Shown here: positions 48,721-59,812 of the stretch, one piece after another | Position numbering within the stretch: the stretch's first letter is position 1 | Layout: the number at the start of each line of letters is the position of its first letter | NCBI GenBank assembly: GCA_023213395.1 | Contig: CM041465.1 | Span: 2,852,001 to 2,916,000, forward strand | DNA length: 64,000 nt | Origin: Cycas panzhihuaensis | Lineage: Eukaryota; Cycadophyta | Direction of reading: 5' to 3' | Translations under genes and position numbers: made by a program | The notes under the pieces: generated by a model | Told to the model about the DNA's origin: nothing | Databases searched by the model: none | What the model saw: only the letters and a program-made list of their open reading frames with translations

Positions 48721-49510
48721 TTTGATGACACTCTAAAGTTAGTATTTTAGTTAAATTATCCATTTAATAGCCATTTTGGAAATTTAGATTATTTTTTACA
48801 TCTTTCCATCCTCCATTCATTTGTCATTCAATCCTTTTACTATTATTTATGAGAAACCCTCGCCTTTGAGATGTTTGTCACCTATCACCATCTTGTTTCT
48901 ATTCCATAGCAAGAGCTTCAAGTGTCAAGGGGGCAAATGTTTCATCAAAATCTATCCCTTAATTGAGTCTTATGTATCTTATTGATTTATTTATTTGATC
49001 ATGGGTATTTGCTTAATAAATGAGGTTGTATTTTGTTATTCAAAATATCATGTTATGTTTTCAATAGGATTGATATGATTTCAATGAAATGTTATCCTAG
49101 TATTAAGGATGACTAATGTTTAGATAATGATCAATGTATTTTTGTGACTTTCATATGCAAATGAATGAAATTATAGCAACAAAATCTTCCCCAATCCATT
49201 CTGATCTACTTTTGCTTTTAAAACATTTCTATTTCCTTCTTTGCCTCTTGATTTTATACTTTGTCTATTATTTTTTAATATTTTTTAGGTTTGTGCTTAA
49301 TTCATCACTTCTTTTAGGCTAATTTTATTTCTAATGAAGTCATTTTATTTTTATTTTTTGGCAATACTTTGAGTTTTCATTGAAGTTTGTTTATCAAACT
49401 TTTCATCCCTTATTTTTTCATATTTTTAATATCGTTAAAAATATATTTTTATTTATAAAATATGATTAATTATATTTTTCTCTTTTTATAAAATATGAAT
49501 GATCATATTT
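48721..49510. other. Gene-free stretch left of H
   Basis: T-rich; nothing recognised. Short A/T repeats (TATAAAATATGA twice) at 49455-49500. Confidence 0.4.
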
Positions 49511-49818
49511 TGTAATGAACTGTTACACCAAAACCTGAATCAAAAGAGAAAAATCCAATCGCATATGGTAACACAAAAGTCAAATTACATATAAGAGTAT
49601 AAAGCATCTGTAATCACATGTATCGATGGGCCTCTTCGAGGGGGCAACCTCCAATACATAAGATCACAATACTTCCAGATGATCTTCACTCCTACATTAA
49701 ATACATATATGTAGGGCTATTAATACTGCCCATCTCTTGGACTTATGAATGTGGGATAATTATAAGAATAGAAATATAAGATTTGAGAAGAAGAGAGATA
49801 AGGGCTAGGTTCTTAACA
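49511..49818 (-). repeat. Element H 3' LTR
   Basis: 308 bp, TGTAATGAAC...TTCTTAACA on the plus strand. Confidence 0.93.
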
Positions 49819-49833
49819 AGTCCCCCCACTTTT

Positions 49834-50100
49834 GAAAAGCTTTGCCCTCAAAGCTTGACTAGTCCAGGATGCTCTTCAATAAATTGCTCACTTTCCCAAG
49901 TTGAATCATCATGTGGTAACTACTTCCATTTGATGAGATACTCTTTGATGTGTTGAGAGTATAAACACCTAACCCTTTCCTCCAATATTCATTCAGGTAT
50001 CAGTTGAAGCCTCCCTTCATTATCCAATATTAGAAATTTTGTTTGTTCTTGCACTTGCTGTCCAATTACCCTTTTAAGACAAGATACATGGAAAACATTA
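49834..50100 (-). pseudogene. Element H chromodomain
   Basis: The minus strand reads ILEERVRCLYSQHIKEYLIKW at about 49985-49925, then DDSTWESEQFIEEHPGLV at 49910-49855. The YLIKW and D.TWE elements are the chromodomain core. In chromoviruses it ends pol and is thought to guide integration to marked chromatin. Stops at the usual Pro-Glu-x and Trp/Gly sites. Confidence 0.88.
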
Positions 50101-51130
50101 TGGATTTTAGTTGTTATGGGTAACTCCAAGGCATAAGCCACTTCTCCCACTCATTTAAAGATTTTATAAGGTCCATAAAACCTTGGATCCAACTTGTGTT
50201 TACCCTCTTTTTTAAGTGAAGTTTGCTTGTATGGTTGTAAGCGCAAGTAAACCCAATCTCCTATTTAAAACTCTCGTTCACTTCTCTGTTTATTTACTCA
50301 TTGTTTTAGTCAGTTTTGAGCCAAGTTAAGGTTTTCTTTTAATATCTTGAGTGTCTCTATGGTTCGTTGTAGATTCTCCTCCATTGCTTGAACTCTAGAA
50401 TTCTCTATGGCATAGTTCTTAATAGATGGTGGTTCATACCGATATAATGCCTAGAAGGGAGTTGTTTTTGTTGCCATATGGTAAGTAGTATTATACCACC
50501 ATTCTGCCATGGGAAGCCAATGATGCCATTGATTTTGTTTATTTGACACATAGCATTAGAGATATCCTTCTAAACATTTGTTAACCACCTATGTTTGTCC
50601 ATATGTTTGTGGGTGGTATGATGTGCTCATTGTTAGCTTAGTACCTAAGGCTTGGAAGAGTTTAGTCCAAAAAATGCTTGTGAACTTTGGGTCTCTATCA
50701 CTAACAATTTTCTTAGGTATTCCATGGAGCCAATGTGTCTATTTTAAGAAAACCTCGGCAATTTGTTTTTCCTTATAACTAGATTAGATTCTATAAAAAT
50801 GAGCATACTTTGTTAATCTATCAACAACTACAAGGATGGAATCCCTCCCATCTGATTTTGGTAATCCTGTGATGAAGTCCATGGATATTTCTTCCCATCT
50901 TTGATTTGGTATAGGGAGTGGATGCAATAGACCAGGCATCTTGCTCATTTCATCCTTTTGTCGCTGGCACACTTCACAAGCTACAACCCATCTTTTTGTA
51001 TCTTGCTTGAGCCCATTCTAATAGAAGGATTACTTAATCCATTGGTAAGTCTTTAGGAATCCAGAATGGCCTGCTATTGGAGAGGCATGTACATCATGCA
51101 ATATCTTCTCCTTAATCTTGGAATCAGGAC
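50101..51130 (-). pseudogene. Element H integrase
   Basis: Zinc site HDVHASPIAGHSGFLKT (two His) and CEVCQRQKDEM (two Cys) at about 51090-50940. Core: ISMDFITGLPKSDGRD (Asp, about 50915), [13 protein letters not shown] (Asp, about 50710) and VVNKCLEGYL, with the catalytic Glu codon replaced by a stop (TYGQT*). C-terminal: LDPRFYGPYKIF and NVFHVSCLK. Several stops break it. Confidence 0.9.
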
Positions 51131-51700
51131 TAAGATATATTCTATTTTTGTACCACAGGATGTTTGCTACCCATGAAAAGATTTTATGACTATCTTGATC
51201 AACCTGTAGATCCTGTATTAATTGCTTTATCTTGGTATCCTTTTTCCACTCTTCCCTTGCCTCCTCGATCCATGAAAAGATAATTGTTATTAATGCATAT
51301 AATATAGAATCTCTTTCTTTTTGTGATAGGGCATTAGTTGCTATATTTTCCTTCCCTTTTTTATATATAATTTCAAAATCAAAACCTTGCATTTTAGAGA
51401 CCCATTTTTGTTGTTCCTCAGAAGCTACCCTTTGGTCTAGGAAATACTTCAAGCTTTCATGGTCTGTCTTTATTTTCAAATGGGTTTCGAGTAAATATTA
51501 GCTCTATTTTTTAATTGCTTGTAGTATTTCCATCATCTCCTTTTCATATGTAGACTTGACTAAGTCCCTGGACTTTAATTTTTTACTTTCAAAGGCTATA
51601 GGCCTCCCTTCTTGCATGAAGACTGCTCTAATACCTTATCTCGAAGCATCACATTCAATGATAAATGTTTTAGTGAAGTCAGGAGTTACTAGAATTGGTG
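51030..51700 (-). pseudogene. Element H RNase H
   Basis: FIIECDASR (first Asp) near 51650, SKKLKSRDLVKSTYEKEMM (Glu), IKTDHESLKYFLDQR (Asp) at 51479 onward, and ATNALSQKE for the usual D-A-L-S-R (Asp now Asn). 51479-51030 is open. Confidence 0.92.
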
Positions 51701-52775
51701 TGGTAGTCATGGATACCTTTAAGCTATCAAAGGCTTCAGTAGTAGCATCTGTCCATATGAATGAATCCTTCTTTAATAATTGTGTCAAGGGTACTACAAT
51801 CTTGGTATATCCTTTAACAAATTTTTGGTAGCACCCTATTAAACCCAAGAATCCACGTAGCCCTTTGATGTTTCTGGGCTGTGGCCAATTTACTATGGCT
51901 TCAATCTTCCTTGGATCAACCTTGACTCCCTCTTGTGGGATGATGTGCCCCAAGTACTCCACTTCATGCCTTCCAAAGTTACATTTTGATCTGTTTGCAA
52001 AGAGTTTATTATCTTCTAATAATTGCAAAACCTTATTAACATGTTGAAGATGTTTCTTCTTTGTTCAGCTATACACTAAGATGTCATCAAAAAACACCAA
52101 GACAAACTTCCTTAGATAAGGTCAAAATATTTTATTCATAAGCCCTTGGAATGTGGCTGGTGCATTAGTTAAGCCAAAAGGCATGACTAGGAATTCATAG
52201 TGGCCATCATGGATGCGAAAAGTTGTTTTGTGAGCATTAGTAGCCTTGATTCTAATTTGGTGATATCCAAATTTTAAATCTATGGTGCTGAAAAGGGTTG
52301 CTCCATTCAATTCATCTAACAACTCATCAATCACTGGTATGGGAAATTTATCTTTAATAGTAATTTTATTTAATTCCTGATAATCCACACATATACGAAA
52401 GGATCCATCCTTCTTTTTTACCAATATTACTGGTGTCAAAAATGTGCTTTTACTTTCCCTTATAGCCCTGACTTCAAGAAATTCATGCACCAATTTTTCA
52501 ATTTCATTCTTCTGCTGATAAGGATATAAATAAGGTCAGATGCTAGGTGGATTACTACTGGCAATGAGTTCAATGGTATGATCTTGTTGCCTTTCTGGAG
52601 GAAGCCCCTTAGGAATGTCTTCGAAAATCTTGCTATGTTTGACTAACACTTCTTGCAATTCAGGTGTTAGATTATTGTTCTTATGAAGATCTTCCTTTTC
52701 TACTAACTCATGCCCTTCTAATGCATAACATCTAGCTATAAGTCTTGTTCCTCCTTTTCTTATAAGCTTCTCCAT
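51636..52775 (-). pseudogene. Element H reverse transcriptase
   Basis: 52493-52122 is open: [52 protein letters not shown]. The catalytic box VFFDDILVY lies at about 52100-52073. 52028-51636 continues with CNFGRHEVEYLGHII and the thumb. Both catalytic Asp are present. One TAG at 52120 and a stop near 52065 are the only breaks inside the core. Confidence 0.95.
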
Positions 52776-52832
52776 CCTATGTAAACTGATGACATGTGAT
52801 AGAGGTGGGCTAATTCCATTGAGTTGGTACTA

Positions 52833-53300
52833 TTACCCTCCCGATTTAAAACAAATGAATAATTCCTCCAAGTTAAGTTGAAAAGTACCTAATTTTTTTA
52901 GCCATTGTACTCCCAAAACCACATCGACTCCTCCCACTAGAATGGCATACATTGAGGAAGCTAATTGGTAATCTCCCATAGTCATTTTAATATTATGGCA
53001 TTTACCTCCATAGGCTAATGTACCACCATTCATAACCATAACTTGAAAATTATTAACTGGATAAAGAAAATAATTTAGTTCTTTTACAAGTTTCCTATTG
53101 ATAAAATTATGGGTGCTTCCTGAATCAATTAAGATGGCTACCTTTTTTTTCTTAATGTATCATATAATCTTCAAGGTTTGTGGAGCTGCAATCCCTACTA
53201 AAGCATAGACAGATATTGTCGATGTGTTCTCTTCTTCAATGTCTAATGGTTCAGGAGTAATATCATCTTCTACAATGGCTTCTTCTAGATCTTCTTCCTG
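52833..53300 (-). pseudogene. Element H protease
   Basis: VAILIDSGSTHNFI at about 53135-53095 carries the D-S-G active site. MVMNGGTLAYGG and VDVVLGVQWLKKLG (52910-52870) follow, as in chromovirus retropepsins. Confidence 0.92.
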
Positions 53301-54184
53301 TGTATCTTCAATGATGAATAGTCATCTTTCTGAACATTTATGATCTTTATTCCACTTCTTATTGCATCGAAAACAAATACCCTTTATCCTTTTCTCATCC
53401 ATTTATTTAGTTGTCATCCTTCGTATTATAGGAATGTATGGGCTTATTTTTTCTTCCCCCATCTTATTATATTTTCGGGTAGCCCTATTTTTAGCTTCAA
53501 TTTGTCGAGCTACTATGATTGCTTCTATTAGGATACTTAGTTTCAGCAAGCACAATTCATATCGTATATCTTCGTTTAAACCCTCAATGTAGAGTTCAAG
53601 CAATTTTTTATTACTGAGATCATCAACTAGGGTGGCCAGTTTTTTGTGTTCTATAGTGTATTTTGATACTATTCCTTCTTGTTTTAGTTTAGCCAACTGA
53701 CTAAAGTAGTCATCATCCCAAATATTATCAATTACACTGAAAGATCCTCCACAAAATTTCCCCACTTATATGGTATTCCTTCACACTTCTTCTTTATCCA
53801 TTGGTACCACTAGAAGGGTTATGATTCCATATGTAAAGAAGCTAAGATGATTTTTTTATCAGATGGTACTTAGTGAAGACTAAAAAATTGTTCCATTTGA
53901 CTGACCTAGGTTCTCACATCTTTCCCATTAAATTTCCTAATTTCCACTTTAGGGAGATAACTGGATTATAGCCCTCCTTGGTCATGGTGATCACCTTCAC
54001 TCCCTATCTTATCCTTCCCCTTCCAAGATCCCTCATCATATTTTTGTAATCCTAATTGACTTGTAATATTTTGAAGGTTTTTGTTAATTATTTTAATATT
54101 CTCTTCAACCTTACCCATCCTTGAGCTCAATTCTTCAATTACATTGGTATTTTCATCCCTCATTGGATTATTTTTTGGGGCCAT
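53301..54184 (-). pseudogene. Element H gag
   Basis: ATG 54184 opens MAPKNNPMRDENTNVIEEL with a coiled-coil N-terminus. A capsid core with VEIRKFNGKDVRT and QMEQFF is at about 53940-53890, then DLSNKKLLELYIEGLNEDI (from 53700). The zinc knuckle CFRCNKKWNKDHKC, of the chromovirus type, is at about 53385-53345. Stops at 53968, 53900 and a few others. Confidence 0.93.
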
Positions 54185-55298
54185 GGTTACAAACCATGAT
54201 CAAAGTTGAATGTTTACTTTATAAAAGGTATCTAGAAAAATGTATCTACCAAAGGTAACCCAACTAGGGTTTAGTCACTAGAGTCAAACTGATGAAGACC
54301 AATAACACAAGGCTTTCTAGGTCTGGGATTATCTGGTTTGTAGGCCCTCTGATATACTGATCCCAGTCGTAAATAGTATCGACTTGTAGAGGCTAACACT
54401 CTACTCTACAATTGTACTACCCCGTCTCTAGGGTACGTGGAGAGTAACTTCCCGGGGCTAACCGCTTACTAGTGCACTACAAATTACAGACGTCTGACAA
54501 GTCTCCTATGGTTACCTATACTAGGAATTCCTACCTAGGGGGGTCCTCCTATATACTCGTAGGTGCGCGGAGGCTCAAATACATAGCCAGGTTCTGTCTA
54601 AGGCTTGGTTTAGGAGTCCTTCACACAACGACAAAAAAATTAGCCACAATATGCTTAGCCCAAAATGACAGTTCCTCGTGATATTTATAGACCCTCGGTA
54701 CAGGGTCTCTAGCCTAGACCAACTAAAAAGATTATGAACAAAAAGTAAACTACTATAAATTATTAAGAGAAAATGGTAAAACTATTTCTCTCTAAAAAAT
54801 ATAGTTGAAAAATACATAAAATATGGATTAAAAGGATGGCCTCTAAAAGTACAATTCTAATAGTTTAGGTAAAATTAAATTCTGATATCTAGATCAAAAG
54901 TTATGACTCTTTTAAGAATTTCACTATTAGGATTTTTAAGGACTGTAATAGTACCTACTAGTAAAATGTAAATAACTTTTTATTATGAGTTCTTATTAAC
55001 TTAAAACTACTTCCATCAGAAATTAAATTAAAAAACACACAGAATTAAAAAATAATTGAGGTCATTTGGATACCTCTAACCAAAGTTATGACTCTTTGAA
55101 GTTGAGGTTGCAGATTTGTCATAAAGATATGATGATGGAAAAGAAGTAGGCCGAAATTAATTTTGCTGCAATTTTTGCACTGTAATTTTTGTACTTTCAC
55201 CTCAAAATCTATAGTGCAACCACTCAAAATTTATAAGACAAGCAATTTCGTCTTAAATTCACCCTCCAAGAACCCTTAATAACACCTCCTAGATCACT
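54185..55298 (-). other. Element H 5' leader, gene-free
   Basis: 1.1 kb between primer site and gag. It contains a less AT-rich part (54290-54710) with no coding signature. Confidence 0.6.
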
Positions 55299-55310
55299 GC
55301 TCTAATACCA
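55299..55310 (-). other. Element H primer binding site
   Basis: Complement reads TGGTATTAGAGC, the Met-type site with one C-to-T change, two bases from the LTR. Confidence 0.85.
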
Positions 55311-55312
55311 CT

Positions 55313-55620
55313 TATAACGAACTGTTACACCAAAACCTGAATCAAAAGAGAAAATTCTAATTGCATATGGTAACATAATAGTAAAATTACATATAAGAGT
55401 ATAAAGTATCTGTAATCACATATATCAATGGGCCTCTTCGAGGGGGCAACCTCCAATACATAAGATCACAATACTTCCAGATGATCTTCACTCCTACATT
55501 ACATACATATATATATGGCTATTAAGACTACCCATCTCTTGGACTTATGAATGTGGGATAATTACAAGAATAAAAATATAAGATTTGAGAAGAAGAGAGA
55601 TAAGGGATGGGTTCTTAACA
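55313..55620 (-). repeat. Element H 5' LTR
   Basis: 308 bp; starts TATAACGAAC (decayed TG). Confidence 0.93.
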
Positions 55621-57100
55621 TGTTTTATGAAGAAAGTTATAGTTTTTACGGTGTTGCATGCTAAACTTTTAGTTAATCATGTCAATTTTCCCTTTGATAT
55701 TGCATGTTGCCACCTAGATTTTATGGTAACTCGTCCTCCTTTCCCTAAAAATCCATGAAACTCTTCATATTGGTAATCATTATGATTGTTCCATCAAGGA
55801 AGTAAGAGAAAAGAGAAGAAAAAAGTGAGAATCAAAGGAAAAGAGACTTGGAGATTTAGAGATTTTGATTTTGCATGTTTTGAAACTTATTAGAATGTTT
55901 ATCCTCTATTAAATCTTCAATTCAAGCTTTAATACTTTTCTCCAAGGTTTTGGTAGTGCTTTTCTACCATTTCTCTTTTGGATTTTTGAAGGTTTTTTTG
56001 TCATTTTATGCGTAGTTTATGTTATCTTCTTCATCTTGGCTCTAACATTTTTGGTTGTGATGGTTATTTCCTTGGAAAAATCTAGGCTAAAAGGTTATCC
56101 ATTTATGGGATTCAAAAGGGGTTAGCTATAGAGAAGAGATCTCTTCTCGTTCATCACAATTCATAGCTTTTTCCCTCTCATTCTCTAGAGTTGTCAAGAT
56201 TCTTTCTAAGAGATGCTTGTTTCATTCCTCTTATTTTGGTGATAGTCCTATAATTTCTTCTCAGTTGTTTTCTCTTTGCTCCATGTTTTAAGGGGAAGAA
56301 TTAGTGAAAGATTAGTTAATAAGGGGAAGATTGCTATCCTGAGGCATAAATATGGTATCTTACATTAAGTATTCTTATGGTTGTTTGAAATGCTTTCTTT
56401 GATTCTTCACTTTTTCTCTCTTCTTTTAAAAAAATACATAAATAGGAAAGAGTAAGAAGATTGAGATATAATGAATCCATGAATTCTTTGGTTTCATGTG
56501 GCATCATCAACTGTGAGATCTTTTAATGCTCTTATCTTGGATTTTCAAAGGATTATATGAACAAACTTTTGCTTGCATGTTAATGGGAACACTCGCATGT
56601 TGTACTTTATGAGTTGCTACTTTATTTTAGAACTTTTTTATGTTTAAAAATTTGGAAATCCTATTGGAGAATCTTTCATGTAAGTGGAAGAGTTTTACAA
56701 GGAGCTTTATATATCTTCAACCTTCATTAATTAATACTTATGAGAGATTTCCTTATAAAGTTTGTTTCTTAAATTCTTTTATTTAGAATAAGAGTTTTAC
56801 TTTAAGAGTTTTAAAAGAAGTTTCATTTGGTTTTAGATGGTTTTCCCTAAAAAAGAAAACAAAAGAAAAGAAAGTGCATGGTTTTATTTCTTAATTAGGT
56901 TTATGGTGTGGTTTTCTTCGGTTTAGTTAGTACTCTTTTTTATATAAATTAATCTTCTGAAGTGTATAATGTTTTAAATGTTTGATATTTTTTCCTTTAA
57001 CCAAGTAAACCTAAAACATTGAAAGTTATAAGGAAAGGAATAAAAAGAAAAGAAACATTATCAGTGTAGCTCTAAACCTAAATCTCTTCCACTTGATTGT
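55621..57100. other. Gene-free stretch right of H
   Basis: T-rich on the plus strand; no domain recognised. It could be the rest of G (its 3' LTR) or unrelated sequence. Confidence 0.35.
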
Positions 57101-57339
57101 ATAGACTAGTGTATTCCTTCATCAAGTTCTATTAACATACCTTAGCCTCTTATTCTTTATACCACAAATCAAACAACCAAGTAGAGACTCCTTCTTAGGA
57201 GTTGGTAAAGGTGGTCCTAGGGTTCCTATAGGTTGACATATCTCCTAATATTTAGTTGAAATAGAAGAAACATAAAGCTATTAAGAGGTCCTAAACAACT
57301 AAATATAAGGTCTCAAAGCATTAGTGAAGATATCAAAGA

Positions 57340-59400
57340 AGATTTATGAGCCATGGTGAGAATGGAAAGCATGGACTAGGTCTTGAAATCATCTTACAAA
57401 GTCATAAGATAATTCATCATTAATTTGTTTCATGGATAAAAGAGATTTGACGCCTATTTCAAATGGCCTAATAACATCAAAATAGATAATGAAAGCATCA
57501 ACCAACTACTAGAATGTAAAATTAGAAATAGGTTGAAGGTGATAGAACTATTTCAAAGCATTAACTTGAACTAATTTTGGAAATAATCTCATCATGACAT
57601 AATCATATGTTAAGAAGTTAGTGCATGCAAGTGTAAAGGCTTACACATGTTTAGTCTCTTATCAATTCTCTTGAGAATTTTAATACCTTGAGGAAAAAAG
57701 GAGGCATCAATAAAATTGAGACTTCTTATAGAAATGGAGTCATCATATATTCCATGAATGGCCTCCTCGGACTTAATGTAGAGAAGGGTTGAGAAGGATG
57801 CTATTTATAAATAATGAAAGGGTCGTACAAGCGTTTCTCATAATGTGGAGGGTAAGAATGTAAGGGATGGGAAGGTTTAAACCATGTAGCTAGGTTAAGA
57901 TTCCTTCCTATCCAGGGAATAGGATACTCTTAAGATGAAGGAATATATTGTAAAAAGGTAATTATGTGCCATGGGCATGACTATTGAGTATAAATAGGTC
58001 TAGGACCACAAGATATCATAGGCCCTCTAGTTATCGTAGGTATTTATTGTTAATGGATATGATGGTAAATAAAAGAAACATAAATTCAAGGGATATAATA
58101 TAAGCCTTGGGCTCTAATATAGGTGTAATATATGGGGAATGGAGGAGTATATGGTGTAGGTTCTTTATAAATCTAAGAAGGTGGAGGTCTTACATTATAT
58201 ATCATGGTCTGATGAGGTGGAGGGAAAGGGTTTCCTTAGCTAAGGTGGGAAGTGCTATGAGAAATGATGGCACCTAAGGGCGGAACATGTGAGGTGGTAT
58301 GGGGAAACTTATGATAATATATAAGTGATGGCCCTCTAGTTGGTCTGGAATAGGGGAATGGATATGATGTAGATGGTTAGTACATGTACCCTAAAGCAAT
58401 TTGTTAGTTTTAATTAGAGCTTTGAATTAGGATATCAAATGAAATAAGAGACATAGGAGGGACCTAAGCTTCTCTCTACATAGCATTGGCTTATCCTTGG
58501 GCTTGAGAGTAAAGTGACCTGGTATCTCCCATCTTTTTAGTGGGAACAAGAGGTGTATTTTGGTTAGGAGGATAAGAAGGATAAGGATGATTAATAGGAG
58601 GGGGTTGATACTCCTAAAGAGATAGCTCACATCACTCCTGATGATGTTAATTAATAGGTAAATGAGTAGGTAATGACATGTTATGAGTATCCTCATGAAA
58701 AGAATCCTAATATTCTCAAATATGAATAAGAGAGTAGACCTTAGTGAGCAAGGGTTGGGGAAAGGAATGAGAAACATGATTTATATGTGCCTCTTTATAA
58801 ATGGAAGTAGAGGCTACCAATGGAGTATCTCCCAAGTGTGGCTTGGGTTATTATGAATAATCCTACTCTATAGGGACCTCATACAAATCCATTAAACCTT
58901 AAGAAGCATGAACATATATCTCATCACCCTTATAACTAGAATAACTCTCATAAGGTGTATAGCCTTCTCGAGCTTCATATTCTTTGTATTATTCATACTT
59001 AGACTCTTAAGAAGAGAGGCCTTATTACCTTCTTGATCCCATAGGATAAGTAGGATATAAAGGAATCTCCATAGAAATGGAAATGAAAAGTTGGTGATAT
59101 AAGCTAAAAGAAAGGATAAGAATCCTAAATGAGAATGAAGGGTCTTACCTAAATGAGAAAGTAATATTATAGGTGAAAAACCATCCAAGTAAGGATGTAT
59201 TGTGAAACAACTCAAGCAACTATATAAGATATAAGTCTAGAGTATATAACTAGGGAGCTTTGGCAATTCCTTAGTATGGTCATCATAATAGTTTTGTGAC
59301 TTGGTAAAATCACCTACTAGATCCTAAATGAAAGGGAGAAAAGGTGATATGACTTAAGGGTGGAACTTCAATTAACTCCTTTGAAGAAGAAGGGTGTCTT
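57340..59400 (-). pseudogene. Element I: gag of a third Tat-like gypsy remnant
   Basis: On the minus strand, about 57640-57350 aligns with the F gag core: VNALK.FYHLQPIS, LVDAFIIYFD, PFEIGVKSLLSMKQ, DELSYDFV. Upstream (57700 to about 59400) is the same kind of Pro/Tyr/Gln-rich arm (EYQPPPINHPYPSYPPNQN near 58580) as in F. Many stops. The region left of 57340 has no protease or pol, so the copy is truncated there. Confidence 0.65.
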
Positions 59401-59790
59401 TCTACTTGTATGTTAAATAAAAAATGGATAAATTAAGTTAACTCAAAAACTAAGAAAATTCATGTATTTATCATGTAACTAAATAATGTCTAATAAACAA
59501 TAATACTTCAATCAATCAAACGAGTAAATCAAAAGTCTCCTTAACTTTAAAGAGGTCACAAATAAATTTTTAATATATAGAAAGGCTATTAGGGGTCCTT
59601 ATCACAAAGTAAATATCCTACGTTTCCTATTTTCCTACTCTAAAGCCCTCCTGTAGACAAAGTTTTAACTTATACTTTTATACCTACCCAAAGGGAGTAA
59701 ATAATATTATACTAGATAAAGACTAGGAAGACTAAAGAGTGTGAGAACCAGGAGAGCTCAAACCCTAAATTAATAACCCTATTGAGGGTT
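59401..59790 (-). other. Element I presumed 5' leader
   Basis: Non-coding; nothing recognised. Confidence 0.3.
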
Positions 59791-59812
59791 ATCCATTGGG
59801 GACTCCCTCACC
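59791..59812 (-). other. Possible element I primer site
   Basis: The complement of atccattggggactccctca resembles the F site only loosely (GGTGA...GGAT). It is at the right distance upstream of gag. Confidence 0.25.

Larger units (their letters stand above)
40535..49510 (+). mobile_element. Element G: Tat/Ogre-like Ty3/gypsy remnant, plus strand
   Basis: Starts at the right flank of F; its 5' end is missing, probably left of F beyond the window. In order: unrecognised broken frames (40830-42060), a coiled-coil stretch (42150-42677), integrase C-terminus (42865-43163), spacer and archaeal-type RNase H (about 44040-44580), an antisense ORF (47275-45600, minus) and tandem repeats (48066-48720). 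Most of gag, protease, RT and the integrase core are absent, so it is a deletion derivative or a composite. Its LTR is not identified. H cuts it at 49511. Confidence 0.6.
49511..55620 (-). mobile_element. Element H: Ty3/gypsy chromovirus, minus strand
   Basis: LTRs 49511-49818 and 55313-55620 are both 308 bp and differ at about 20 positions by eye (6.5%). Flanks TATTT and TGTTT are a target duplication with one transition. The complement of a Met-type primer site (gctctaatacca, 55299-55310) adjoins the right LTR, and a purine tract (complement of tccccccacttt, 49821-49832) the left one. Modules on the minus strand: gag, CCHC, protease, RT, RNase H, integrase, chromodomain. The short LTR and 6.1-kb size resemble the Reina group; this sub-call is an inference. 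Confidence 0.95.
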
